Shown here: piece by piece, positions 22,527-33,276 of the stretch
Numbering within the stretch: the stretch's first letter is position 1
Layout: each line of letters begins with the position of its first letter
Source of the DNA: Fusarium oxysporum f. sp. lycopersici 4287
Lineage: Eukaryota > Ascomycota > Sordariomycetes > Hypocreales > Nectriaceae
Assembly (NCBI RefSeq): GCF_000149955.1
Contig: NC_030996.1
Location: forward strand, 1,009,467 to 1,073,466
Reading direction: 5' to 3'
Length of the DNA: 64,000 bases
Notes under the pieces: model-generated
Seen by the model: only the letters and a program-made list of their open reading frames with translations
What the model was told of the DNA's origin: nothing
The model's database searches: none
Made by a program: the position numbers and the translations under genes

Positions 22527-23565
22527 TTACTCCAGATTTTCGACTTGTCCTATGTTTTGCTTCTCAAACACCAATGGGACTTCACCTCTTAACGCTCTCC
22601 AATGATTAGTTGCCCTCATCAGCTCGGGACATCCTTCGACAGCCCATCCCCATCTTTCCAGAAACCGAGGCGTCACCTCCCAGCTCTCCATACGATGCGG
22701 CTCTCCCCAGATAATCATGCCACGCCGATCTGAAGCATAGTCGCCATGTTTGCCTCTTGACACAAGTCGCCGTCCTCTTGGCCCAGTGCCCTCTCCATAT
22801 TTGTTGAACATGATGTCTTCCAGTAGATCTCCCATTATGTCAGTGACAAGTAGTCGATGATTGAAATGATCATGGTGATTGATAAGATTGTCTCTCATCT
22901 TCGGAAACGGAATAAAATCGATCCAGGTTGCATGTACCCTTGTTGATTGCAGGGCTGTAGGACGAAGATGAGGCGGTACATCTAGGCCTGTCTCGACACA
23001 AATAGCATCGAGCTTTAAGCCAACCATGACATCCAGTTTCTCAGTCCGACCCTCTACAAGTACAAGATGATCCGTCACCTGTGAGAGGGTTACTTTGTTC
23101 TGAAAAAGCCCTCGGAAAGCATTGTAGTTTATGAGATACAGAAGATGGTCCGAGAGAGGAGACGCCCCGCCCGTCAATGCCTGTAGACGTTGATGCATGT
23201 CGAGCTGCTGGCTGTATAATTCAACATCTGCGGTGCTCAATGTGCCCTTGTATATAGTGGTAAGAAACAATCTCGGGTCTTGCTTGGTGATGGAGGATTC
23301 ATCATTGTCGGCTCCGGCCTCCAGACCGAATTCATCCACCCTCCAGAGCTTGACTCCGAATGTCGGCCTTTGCTGCTTGGCACGAGTTTTGGTTGTGTCA
23401 TCATTGTTCATGCGATTTCCTGCGTGCAAAAGTCAGAGATGGTCTAGCTAGTCTCCAAAATAGGAAGTATTGTAATCAGAACTGTCCGTCAAATTACTTA
23501 CGGCGAGCTCGTTGGTTGATCCTGTTTTGCAGCTTACGCCGCTGCTTTCTCTCAGCATCTTCCAT
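22527..23565 (-). CDS. bZIP/DUF3425 transcription factor
   Basis: The 318-aa product has exons 23502-23565 and 22527-23419 joined across GT-AG intron 23420-23501. The first exon supplies a bZIP basic region, KQRRKLQNRINQRAR, with the Asn and Arg that contact DNA; no long leucine zipper is visible. The C-terminal half is a DUF3425 domain: PLSDHLLYLINYNAFRGLF, HATWIDFIPFPKMRDN, GMIIWGEP, SWEVTPRFLERWGWAVEGC and TNHWRALRGEVPLVFE. Such fungal proteins are nuclear regulators, often in stress or secondary metabolism. The second exon alone misses the DNA-binding part. Confidence 0.9.
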
Positions 23566-24139
23566 AATCGATGGAGTTCGTGACAGGCCTTGCTAAACTC
23601 CAGCAGTAGTGATGAATCAAAAGGCCAGCGGGCTATAGCGAAAGTAGTAAAAATGTAAGCTTTGATCAAAAACATGGTCGAATTGGGGTTTGTGACGGAT
23701 AAACTCTCCATGTGATCTGACGTGCCGAAATATGTCACGCTAATACGAATCGAGATAAAAAGTCATCTTCGCATGGTATGATCTGCAAAATCCGATCGCG
23801 AATATTCCTCGAGCCCTTGCTACACGTTTCCTTTTATTCCGATGATGCGCCACTGACAAGCGTTATGACTCCGTCCAAGCGACCAGCAGCATGCATGGTG
23901 TACCTTGGGGAATCCTTCGGTGATTTATTCTCTTTTGGGTTACAATGTCATCAGGACTTGAAGAGCGACATAGCATGGTGGTCTAGGTAACAGTTTTTGG
24001 GCTACATCCTGAGCTGCGACAAATCTACTATAAATTCAGGAGAAGCTGCAATATTATACCAAAATCTCTTCAGTTCAATCCAACATTCAATTTCACTCCA
24101 ATAACCCTGCTTCTCAAATTCAGTTTACACAACTTTAAC
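23566..24139. other. Divergent promoter: bZIP / SDR
   Basis: About 570 bp lie between two divergent starts, with an AT-rich segment (ctataaattc near 24027) close to the SDR start that may serve as a TATA-like element. No other feature was seen. Confidence 0.4.
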
Positions 24140-25162
24140 ATGTCTCGTTACGCCTCTCTCTACACCAACCCCCAAGGTCCAGGTGACAGCCGACCAACTG
24201 CTCTGCAGGTAGTGCAGGATGAGCAGATGCAGAACGAACTCATTGGAAAGACAGCAGTCATCACTGGCGTGTCATCCGGTATCGGCATAGAAACCGCACG
24301 GGCGCTTGCTGCTACAGGCATTAAGCTCTTCCTGACTGCCCGAAACCTTGATAAAGCCAAGGAAGCTCTCGCTGATTTCTGGAACCCGGATCAGATGGAT
24401 CTTGTACAACTTGAGCTGAGCTCTATGGATAGTGTTCGAGCTGCCGCAAAGACAATCCTTTCTAAGACCGACGAGCTCAGTATCTTCATCGCCAACGCTG
24501 GTGTCATGGCTGTCCCAGAGCTCACGACGACTGCCGATGGCTTTGAAGAGCAGTTTGCTACGAACCACTTATCTCACTTCCTGTTATTTGAGCTCCTCAA
24601 ACCTAGTCTTCTCAAAGCGTCAACTGAGAAATTCCAGTCTCGGGTCGTTGTCGTCTCAGCTACTGCTCATCGCATGCAAGGCATACCCGCTTCGAACGAC
24701 TACAATTATGAGACCAGTGGCGCCTCAGCTTATACGCCCTGGGAAGCATACGCCCGATCCAAGACCGCCAATACCTACATGGCCAATGAGATTGAACGTC
24801 GATATGGCTACAGGGGCATCCATGCGACTAGTGTTGCCCCAGGACTGGTTGCCTCCAATATTGGTCGTCATATTCCCCTGGAAGTGATGGCAGGGGTTAT
24901 TGGTGACAAAATGCATGAGGTTCAGAGCCTCGAGCAAGCGGCTGCAAGTACTCTGGTCGCTGCCGTGGGCAGAGAATGGGAAGGAAGAGGAGGTGTTTAC
25001 ATCACCAACTGTAGTGCTGCCGAACGGGGCGAAGATGACGGTGTTTCGACTTCGTACACGTATGTTTCTCACACTTACAACCCCAAGGATGAGCAGAGAC
25101 TGTGGAATGACTCTCTAAAGATGGTGGAGAAGTGGAACGACTATAGCACAGAAGACATTTGA
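24140..25162 (+). CDS. Short-chain dehydrogenase/reductase, retinol-dehydrogenase-like
   Basis: A complete single-exon 340-aa SDR. The nucleotide-binding motif TGVSSGIG is followed by the NAGV motif (IFIANAGVMAV), the catalytic Ser in VVVVSATAHRM and the YxxxK pair in AYARSK, with Asn in the NHLSHF stretch. It lacks a signal peptide, so it is probably cytosolic. The layout matches WW-domain-oxidoreductase/retinol-dehydrogenase-like fungal SDRs, which reduce varied carbonyl compounds with NAD(P)H. Substrate cannot be told. It lies upstream of an assembly gap, so neighbours on the right may be missing. Confidence 0.93.
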   Translation: MSRYASLYTNPQGPGDSRPTALQVVQDEQMQNELIGKTAVITGVSSGIGIETARALAATGIKLFLTARNLDKAKEALADFWNPDQMDLVQLELSSMDSVRAAAKTILSKTDELSIFIANAGVMAVPELTTTADGFEEQFATNHLSHFLLFELLKPSLLKASTEKFQSRVVVVSATAHRMQGIPASNDYNYETSGASAYTPWEAYARSKTANTYMANEIERRYGYRGIHATSVAPGLVASNIGRHIPLEVMAGVIGDKMHEVQSLEQAAASTLVAAVGREWEGRGGVYITNCSAAERGEDDGVSTSYTYVSHTYNPKDEQRLWNDSLKMVEKWNDYSTEDI

Positions 25163-25413
25163 CGATGAAAAGGTCGGATGGGTTTGCGGATCAGCTGTAT
25201 ACAGATCACCAACTAGCTCTACAATTTTCTTGGCTTCACGAATGTTTCTACCCGTGTTTCCGCCTCACTATCAAAAAGTCAGCCGTGGTTTGACCCACCA
25301 TACACGATCATCTCCTCTCGTCAAGGACGCGACGTTACGGACCAGTGTAGTGGATAACTAATAATTTCTAACCTTGCCTATTATGAACGGCATGACCGAA
25401 TTGTGACCGTCCG

Positions 25414-25847
25414 NNNNNNNNNNNNNNNNNNNNNNNNNNNNNNNNNNNNNNNNNNNNNNNNNNNNNNNNNNNNNNNNNNNNNNNNNNNNNNNNNNNNNNN
25501 NNNNNNNNNNNNNNNNNNNNNNNNNNNNNNNNNNNNNNNNNNNNNNNNNNNNNNNNNNNNNNNNNNNNNNNNNNNNNNNNNNNNNNNNNNNNNNNNNNNN
25601 NNNNNNNNNNNNNNNNNNNNNNNNNNNNNNNNNNNNNNNNNNNNNNNNNNNNNNNNNNNNNNNNNNNNNNNNNNNNNNNNNNNNNNNNNNNNNNNNNNNN
25701 NNNNNNNNNNNNNNNNNNNNNNNNNNNNNNNNNNNNNNNNNNNNNNNNNNNNNNNNNNNNNNNNNNNNNNNNNNNNNNNNNNNNNNNNNNNNNNNNNNNN
25801 NNNNNNNNNNNNNNNNNNNNNNNNNNNNNNNNNNNNNNNNNNNNNNN
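25414..25847. other. Assembly gap (434 N)
   Basis: Undetermined bases join two contigs. The spacer 25163-25965 otherwise holds only the 3' flanks of the SDR and NmrA-like genes. The gap's true length and content are unknown. Confidence 0.98.
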
Positions 25848-25965
25848 CGAATCACCAAGGAAGGAAGCTACTTACGACAATGCTTTCAAGTGTAGGCGAA
25901 GATTTTGGAATGAATTCTTTTCTTAAAACTCAGCCTGAGGCTGATCTTAATGTATTAATATCGCA

Positions 25966-26886
25966 TTATGCGAAAGTCCTTTCGACCCATGAGCGTTCCC
26001 TCTCAAGAAACTCTTTGAATGTTGTCAAAGGGATTCCCCAGCCCTTAACTTCTCCAATATCGACCTTATCTCCCAAGCCTCTCGACATCAACTGTACAGC
26101 AACAAAGATATCCTCATTCTTTTTCGCCTCGATCTCCTCATCAGTCAGATAAACAGCTTTTAAAGGTTTTCCGCTTGCTTCGCCCAGTTGTTGCATAATC
26201 TCATCTGGCGAGAGTTTCTCACTTGCAATTTCAATGGTCTGCCTATTGAAGCGGTTCGGCTCACGGAAAGCTGCCACGGCAAACTTTGCAAGGTCCTCGA
26301 CATCCATGACTGGTAGCTGTTCCTCGGGCGTGTACGCAGTTGACCACGTATTGCTGCCTACAAGGCCAGAGCACATGATGTTGACTTTAGGCGCCAGGAA
26401 GTTACACATGAAAAAACCCCCTCGGAGAATTGTACACTCCTCGAAACCGGCGTCCTTGACGAGATTTTCGACTTCTTTCTTCCATCCATGGGCGCGTCCA
26501 ACAGGGTGTTCTGGGTCATGGTATTGGTCTTTTTCCATATCCTTGATGGCCATACCGCTAGAGTAGATCATATGTTTGACGCCAGCTGCCTTCGCTATGT
26601 CGATGATGCGTTTCGCTGCCGGTACCTCCGAGGTGAATGTTGTGATATTTGGTACCAGATTTATGAAGACGTGTGTGCATCCGTTGATGACCTTTCTGAG
26701 AACTGCTTCGTTGTCCCAGTCGCCATGGGTAACTTCAGCACCTTGGTCTTGTAGTCTCTTGGCGGCGGGAGAGTCCATGTTACGAGCTGTAGCGCGTACG
26801 ATCCAACCAAGCTCAAGGAGTCGTCTTGCAACAGCGGATCCTTGGGAGCCGGTAGCACCGGTGACAAAAACGACGTTATGTGACAT
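25966..26886 (-). CDS. NmrA-like NAD(P)-binding protein
   Basis: The single-exon 306-aa protein begins with a Rossmann fold: VFVTGATGSQGSAVARRLLE, then ARNMDSPAAKRLQ and GDWDNEAVLRKVINGCTHVF. It continues with the NmrA-family pattern KHMIYSSGMA, GWKKEVENLVKDAGFEECTILRGGFFMCNF and LPVMDVEDLAKFAVAAF. Members are redox sensors or atypical SDR reductases; this one lacks an obvious YxxxK site, which favours cofactor sensing or an isoflavone-reductase-like role. It is convergent with the SDR across the gap. Confidence 0.9.
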   Translation of the reverse strand: MSHNVVFVTGATGSQGSAVARRLLELGWIVRATARNMDSPAAKRLQDQGAEVTHGDWDNEAVLRKVINGCTHVFINLVPNITTFTSEVPAAKRIIDIAKAAGVKHMIYSSGMAIKDMEKDQYHDPEHPVGRAHGWKKEVENLVKDAGFEECTILRGGFFMCNFLAPKVNIMCSGLVGSNTWSTAYTPEEQLPVMDVEDLAKFAVAAFREPNRFNRQTIEIASEKLSPDEIMQQLGEASGKPLKAVYLTDEEIEAKKNEDIFVAVQLMSRGLGDKVDIGEVKGWGIPLTTFKEFLERERSWVERTFA

Positions 26887-27488
26887 TGTGTAAGTCTTTA
26901 AAATGACCTCCTGGGTTGGTGTTACTATGAAGGTATTTTAGTCGTTTGAATGACCTGCTTTCAAGTTCAATCGGTTTGGCTATACGGGTTTATAAACTAC
27001 GTATGGTTCGTTGCTATACTATGTCAAAGTGCGGAGTTGCGGACTTTCGATGTCCTACCCCTACAACAGTCCTTGACCCTCAACACGTTCTATTCGTCCT
27101 AGGACCATGGTATCCATTATAGTCTGGACCTTGAAGGATTCAGATTTATCCGCTTTAGATAATCATGTACGCACGAACCAATAGCATGACGGGACGGCCG
27201 CAGAGTTCTTCCGTGTCTGATTAATGTGAAGGGCAACTCCGCGAAGGTTTTGCTCTGATTTGTCACCAAAACGGCAGGTCCCGTGAGACATAGTCACTAA
27301 GCCAGGCAGATTCAGATATAATATCGTTGTCAGAGGTGCTTCTATCCATAAAATTCAGATAACATAAGTTCTATCTACATGTGCCTGGCTTTCTTCAGTC
27401 CGGGACAAATCTGGGGTTGTTCGTTACTCTTCTTGTCATTCATCAACTTTTCCGCAAACAGATCTCATGATGTCATCAAGTATTCACA
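26887..27488. other. Intergenic region
   Basis: This holds the NmrA-like promoter and the 3' flank of the methyltransferase. No other feature was seen. Confidence 0.4.
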
Positions 27489-28651
27489 CTACTCTCTAGG
27501 CTTTTGTCCACATATGACGTATCTGTATTCGTGTTAGTTATCTTTCCTTGTGATCAGGGTTCATAACTCACATGGGCCAATATGCGTGGATGGAAGGGTT
27601 CTTGAGATCTTTTCTGACATCAATCAAGAAAACATCCAACTGAGGTTTTGACCAGCCCAGGACTCTAGTGAAGAGAGCACTACTAATCCCGTCGAGGCCA
27701 CTAGAAATATTCTCGAGGGTCCAAGAACCTAAATCTCGTCAGTTGTATTCTACAAATGGCACCAGCAGGTATTCATTTACCCAGTTCTTTATACTTTGGA
27801 TCCCTAGGCCAACGGTTTTGTGGCCATTTAAAAACCCGCTGTGTGACGTACCGGAAGCCAGCAGCTTCCATCTGTGTCTTATAGGTCATTGTTTCACCAA
27901 AAGGTCGACCCATCTTTTCTGTAGCTTCAAGCAAGAGTTTCGACCACTTATATAGAGCCGTTTCAGGAGTCATTGTGCCATCATCGGAGGTTGGGGGAAG
28001 GATGTCCACGACCTCCATCCAGCCACCTTGATTCAGATGCGTGAAACTTTGTCCGAAGAACCGTGGCCAGTTGCCGAGCGAGACCGTCATAAACCTGGTA
28101 TAGATATAATCAAATTGCTCTGAGAATGTCCAGTCCTCTTCCACGTCATCAATCTGGAACTGGACATTAGGCGGCACGAATGAAGGCTGGATTGGGCTCA
28201 AGTCAATGCCGATGACAGTGGTTCCAGGATAATCATCAGCAAAGTCAATTGCCCAGCACCCTGTACCTGTGCCGATGTCTAATACCCGTCTCACAGGTAT
28301 CTCGCCCTCTCGAAAGATGGGCGCGAGGAATAACTGGTTGTCAAAAGTGAGGAGACAAAGCGCATGCTGAAGATCCAGGCGGTCTTGTTCCGAGTTATCG
28401 TTTGGGCCGACGTAGATGCCATCTTTGTAGGCATGATATGATCTGCCATTTTCAAGTCTGTATTTGTAAATGCTGGAGGCGATCGAAGCTGTGGAGCTCC
28501 CAGTATCATTTTCGCCCAGGGCTGAATCATTGTCGGCGATGTTCCCCTCATCTGCCTCGAGTTGACCAGCGGGCTCTAGTGGTGCTGTCTGTTCATGGGG
28601 TGATGATTCCTTTGGAGAAAGGGATTTTGACATTGGAGGTGACCCTGTCAT
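27489..28651 (-). CDS. LaeA-like SAM-dependent methyltransferase
   Basis: A 353-aa product in three exons: 27781-28651, 27572-27728 and 27489-27522, with GT-AG introns 27729-27780 and 27523-27571. The N-terminal 55 residues are acidic and disordered. The methyltransferase core follows: ENGRSYHAYKDG, motif I VLDIGTGTGCWAIDFADDYP, IGIDLSPIQPSFVPPN, then FDYIYTRFMTVSLGNWPRFF and GGWMEVVD. The last exons add WTLENISSGLDGISSALFTR and end YVICGQKPRE, typical of the TAM-domain family. Relatives include LaeA, a nuclear regulator of secondary metabolism, and small-molecule methyltransferases; this one is not clearly LaeA itself. Confidence 0.92.
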
Positions 28652-29397
28652 GCTTACAAACTGTATATATTAACTTGAGCAAAGTTCAGCTGGGGTTTGT
28701 ACAGGGAAGCGTGTCTTTTTAAGTGGAGGTGAGATATTTTGACAGATGGCATATGTGAAAAGGGAGGGTTAGCGTCAGGTCATGAGGGGAAACCCGGTTA
28801 AGAAGCCATATGCATAACCCTGCAGTAGTGTACAGTCACGAACTTTGAACCCAGCAAATCATGGACAGGGTGTTCGTAGTTCCCCGAGACATCCAATGCA
28901 TCAAGTAAACTCCGGTAACTTGTTCTTGACTGCTAAAACAGCGACTTATTTCATCATTGAACTCATTCACCATCAGCATCGCCGTGCTATAAACATTTTC
29001 CGGTAACCAATGCTGTTTGTTTGTTGTTGGTTTGGTCTGATTCAGCTCTTTTCTGCCGAGCTGCATGACCGTTATCTCCCTCAAAGCGATTGGCGAAGCC
29101 CCAAACTATTGGCTCTTAGTCTTGTGAGGCGCGTTATCGGCTGCGGCGATTGGATGTATCTTCAGCCACATATTTTCATTTTCGTAGTGAAGCAATCGGG
29201 AGCAGGTTTTGGTTTTGGTTCCCTTTCTATGCCAGTTGGCTTCTGCATTTTAGGCTCGGGTCCTGGCCCGATATGCTGCAATGAACATGAAAATGCGGGC
29301 GTAAAGGATGAGATGAAGTGTCGTCAAATATGATGCCAGACACTATGCATCTGCTTTCTAATTTCCCACTGTTTTAAAGTCATCAAACGTTGCGCCC
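28652..29397. other. Intergenic region
   Basis: This is a divergent spacer between the methyltransferase and the interrupted secreted-protein gene. No further feature was recognised. Confidence 0.4.
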
Positions 29398-29961
29398 ATG
29401 AGATCGTTTCAAATTCTCACGGGCGTGTTGGCCTTCATCGTCGCCAACAACGTTAGCGCTGGGCCGTGCCGACCTTCTTTCTCCTCCATTGGCATAAAGG
29501 CCGTTGTCGACACCACCATGGCTAAGACATGAGTTACTGCGGTCAGCGAGACTCTCACTAAGTTCCTGACTAGCCTTCGCTCGACCGAGAATGCTACCGC
29601 CGATTGTACCACTGAGACACTCACTGTTTCGACTGAGACTTCAGCTGCTGTTCCTGAGCGCACCACCAACGCCGACTGTGACGGAGCAACTCCCTTCCAT
29701 GACCTAGAAACATGCGTTTCTACTAATCCCAACGTGCCCAATGCACCAACGCCCAGTTGTCAGACTCTGAATAGAGGAGTAGACCCATACTCAGGTACAT
29801 ATGTTACGTCCATTGCCAATTCAATCTTGTATCACTACTCACCCTCTACTCATGAGTCAATACAAAAGAGACCTAGGGTAATATGCAAAACGTTGTTGCA
29901 TTCAATGTGTGGCGATCTGCAAGTTGTGACTTGTGGCCGGATCTCAATGGCATTCGGCTAA
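29398..29961 (+). pseudogene. Secreted Ser/Thr-rich protein with internal stop
   Basis: From the ATG at 29398 a clear signal peptide is read (MRSFQILTGVLAFIVANNVS, then AGPCRPS). After 44 codons comes TGA at 29530-29532. The same frame then runs open to 29961 with Thr/Ser-rich, Cys-containing sequence (DCTTETLTVSTETSAAVPER, DLETCVSTNPNVPNAPTPSC). This looks like one gene with a nonsense mutation. I tried a splice (29506-29546) to remove the stop, but it shifts the frame into another stop. A read error or a different intron is possible. Similar short Cys/Thr-rich secreted proteins are common in Fusarium; function is unknown. Confidence 0.5.
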
Positions 29962-30573
29962 GGACTTCAGCCAGTGAATATATATTGAATGTACAAAAAC
30001 ACCTCATCGGCCCAAGATTTTAATGGTGTCTTAGATACTACGTCCAATATCTCCATGTCAACGTCTCTATTCACTGAAGATTTGAAGCTCTGAGAGAAGA
30101 TCAAAACATTTGTTATCACAGGCATCTAATACGCTTCGCTATGAACATAGCTAGGGAGAAACAGCAGATAGCGCTTGAATAAGAAATACCTAACCTGTGT
30201 GCTTTTGTGTTGATCTATCAAGCTCATGAAGGAATTGCTCTACTAAGAGGCATTAACTATACTCCATCTAGAGCTGCAACATTCCTTGCCCTCAAATATA
30301 GGGCTTACATCACGGAGTCCTAATTAACCATTCACGGACTTCTCTACTACCTATTGATAAATGGCTACACAGTACCGTAGAATATCACGACTCCACGGAC
30401 AGCAGCCGGTACAGTTAAGATGGTTTTAGAAAGATTCTTACGGGAGACAATTATGAATATAAAAGTCCTCCACAAACATCTCCAACAACTTACACCAAAC
30501 CCTAAAGAAAAAATAAAATACAAAGACGAAATTTTCAACTCTAAAAAGATTCACGAATATCCAAGGAAGCACT
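29962..30573. other. AT-rich intergenic region
   Basis: This holds the promoter of the small zinc-finger gene. No other feature was seen. Confidence 0.4.
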
Positions 30574-30816
30574 ATGGCGGGCTCCGGAACCATCAGCTGG
30601 ATTAGGTCAACTGACTTACATGAAAAAGTGGTATTCTGGAAGTGCATGCAGTATCAAGGGGGTGCAAAGTATTGTGGGAACTACAACAGTATAAAGTTCA
30701 AACAGTGCGCGAAATGCCAGGCTAGACGCGATGCTGGCGATGAAGCGGTCAATAAAATGGGGGCAATTATAGGAGTTCTTGACTTTGTTGAAAATGAGAC
30801 TGGTGTAGAACATTGA
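30574..30816 (+). CDS. Small RanBP2-type zinc-finger-like protein, 80 aa
   Basis: The short protein has a pattern close to RanBP2-type zinc fingers: a Trp before the first Cys (WKCMQYQGG), then CGNYNS and CAKC, giving four Cys and the typical Asn. Spacing between the first two Cys is wider than usual. The C-terminus ends in an acidic VENETGVEH. The initiator MAGSGTISW is at 30574. Comparable small proteins occur in Fusarium genomes, but their role is not established; the fold could bind RNA or ubiquitin. Confidence 0.6.
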   Translation: MAGSGTISWIRSTDLHEKVVFWKCMQYQGGAKYCGNYNSIKFKQCAKCQARRDAGDEAVNKMGAIIGVLDFVENETGVEH

Positions 30817-31004
30817 CGTTACGACTCAGAAAAATTCCAACATCCTGGGTCTTCTATCTTTGGACAAATAAACAGGTTTTACTCGATCACAAGGAAAGCT
30901 TAGCTCCCATTTCTGACATTGCAACAAGTGAAATCGTTGGGCTAATCTTGAAAGGCATGCAAACTGGAAGATAACACGTTTGCTTCTAATCATAACCATA
31001 ATGA

Positions 31005-32234
31005 CTATTGGTAATACTTGATGGAGTTGAAGAGCCAGTACGACTCTTTGAAGGCCTCAGGATAGTTAGTGACATAGTCATCACAGGTCTTAGATCCAGT
31101 AGAAGCCTTGCACTCTTCGTTCCAAGTGCCTTGGTCAATGTTGTCTCCACAGAATGCTGTGTTGATAATCTGTTTCGCATTAGCACCCGACTGTTTGTGT
31201 CTACTGTTAGACTTACGATGGTCTGTCCCTTGAAGTACTTTCCAACATTGCAACCAGAACCGCTAAGGAACTGCGAAGCAGGAGTACCCCATTTGCTGGG
31301 ATCGGGGTTTCCAGACTTGATGTCGGCGGGGATGCTCTGGCGGTTGAACCAGTAGATCTTCAAAGCATCTGATTCAAGCCAAACAGCATAGACACCTCCT
31401 TTGCCCTTGTTGAAGGCTGATCCGTATGAACCAGAGGCGTGAGTGCTACCGCAACCGTCGCTGAGAACATAAGTTAGATTATTGTCCTGTATTATACCAT
31501 GATATACTGACTAGTTCGTGCCGTCCTCGCATTGCTCAGACTCAGTTCCGCCGTTGTTGCAGTTAGGGCGCTCGTCGAGACCGCCGATCTTGGTGAACTT
31601 GCAAGCACCACATGTATGCAACGAGACGACGTTTTGGCTTTGGTCGTTGATCCCCTCGATGATGTCAATCTCTCCGACTGGGTCCTCGTCAAAGTTGTAC
31701 GACCAGCTGCGACAAATGTTAGCTCATCATGCCCGGTGAAAACATCCAAAGATTGGAACTCACAATGATGGCCAAACACCACAAGCAGTACCAGGCATGT
31801 GCTCAATGTCGGCAATCAGAAGGCCATTACCATAAGTAGCCCTAGACTCTAGACGGACACTGTCTCTACCATGTCTGGTCTTGCTTGAACCAAGAAGTTT
31901 AGCCTTGTTCACAAAGTCAACGCCGACGTAGACTTGGCCGTTGGTTGTTTTGGCAAGACCGGCAGATTGAGCTTTGCTTTTGCTCAAGTAGTTCACTGAT
32001 CCGTGAGTGGGATCCCCTCCGTAGGAAGGGTCAATGCTATCGTAGTAAGCAGCCTATCTTGTCAGATTTGTGCGTTTAACTGTGAGGTCGAGAACATACA
32101 TCTCTGAAGTAAAATTGATCAAAGAAGTTGCTGGAGTCGTAAGTGGTCTTGAGAGAGAACTTGCGCGTGGCCCGGGCACATGAGGCCTGGGCAGATGCCG
32201 CCACCACCAACAACGTGAATAAGGATGAATGCAT
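31005..32234 (-). CDS. Secreted GH16 endo-1,3(4)-beta-glucanase-like enzyme
   Basis: Five exons (32100-32234, 31764-32053, 31512-31706, 31217-31460, 31005-31169) with GT-AG introns of 46-57 bp join into one 342-aa frame. It starts with a signal peptide (MHSSLFTLLVVAASAQA). The GH16 jelly-roll follows: YGNGLLIADIEHMPG, then GVWPSFWSY and the catalytic motif GEIDIIEGIND, whose two Glu are nucleophile and acid/base. Later SLHTCGACKF and an even set of Cys (NEECKASTGSKTCDDYV) complete the domain; the end is WLFNSIKYYQ. The family hydrolyses beta-1,3 or mixed-linkage glucan in fungal or plant walls. No GPI signal is seen, so it is probably released. Confidence 0.93.
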
Positions 32235-33203
32235 GTTGAGTCTTGTGAAGAGAAAGAATGTGCAGTTGGCGATGAATCAAGATCGTCGCTGGGATAGTTC
32301 AGCTTTACATACCAAATGCCGTAGCTGAAAGGATCACCGCACGGCCCGATCCTCAGCTCACCGTGGTTCAAACCTACCTCCGCCATTCGCTGCTTCGCAT
32401 CGGAAACTATGCTTGAGACAAGCGTATTCCCAAGCGCCATCCTTCGCTATGCACGTGCCTTGGTTGTCACTAACAGCCCAGCGAGCAAGGGTTATTAGTG
32501 CTTAGAATAACGGGGCTGAGTGGTCCTTTGGAAAATGAGCAAATTTGATTCGGGGCAGTGCCAGTCATACGACGTGAGGCCATTATGTTCCTTCGACAAT
32601 ACTAGGACCTGAGGAACTGTTCGAGACTATAGACCTCATGATTATGTGGTAAAGGCACGGAATGTGTTGCACGGTGTGATACAAGATGCATAACCGATAT
32701 AGCCTGCCAGTCGCGATGAACTTGTGTGCGACGTATGTGCATGCATTGCAGAAGAACGGTTCAATTCCAGCTTGATCTGGTTCCTGGTTCGGCCCTACTA
32801 GATCCGGGATTGTTTGTGGTTGCGTAGGGCTAGCCTGGACAGGAGGCCTGAACTAAACTATTGAACGGAATGGTCTAGACGAACTCAATGTTAACGGTGC
32901 ATATTCCTACGCATCAATATGGCTCAGCATAAGTGCCTGGGATGCCTGGTAGTACAGCGTATGTGATCGATGTTGCATGATCTGATGACTCTGACCGCCT
33001 TCGGTATAGAACTCAGGAGGCCGTCAACTGAACGTATGGGTAGAAATTCCAAATAAAAAGTACGGAATAACCTTTGGACAGAACCCTATGACAGATCTGA
33101 TAAGTATACAGACAAGAACCGTTAGAAAACTTGTCTTGGTGGTGCTTGGCAAAAAGATGGTGCCCGTCTTGGCGAGATCATAGTGCCGAAGGACAAAAAA
33201 CGT
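32235..33203. other. Intergenic region
   Basis: This holds the promoter of the GH16 gene and the 3' flank of the tRNA. No other gene was recognised. Confidence 0.4.
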
Positions 33204-33276
33204 GGTTCCGCCCGGGATCGAACCGGGGACCTTCTCGGTGTTAACGAGATGCCATAACCAACTAGACCACGGAACC
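33204..33276 (-). tRNA. tRNA-Val (anticodon AAC)
   Basis: The 73-nt cloverleaf has a perfect 7-bp acceptor stem (GGTTCCG/CGGAACC). The A box is TGGTCTAGTTGG and the B box GGTTCGATCC. The anticodon stem TCTCG/CGAGA closes the loop TTAACAC, giving anticodon AAC. There is no intron. It is identical to the copy at 37093-37165 on the other strand. Confidence 0.97.

Noticed and set aside
25358..26152. Open frames running through the N gap
   Set aside because: They are artefacts of undetermined bases without stop codons.
29506..29546. A 41-bp splice to rescue the secreted protein frame
   Set aside because: The donor is weak, the intron would be unusually short, and the join leads to an early stop.
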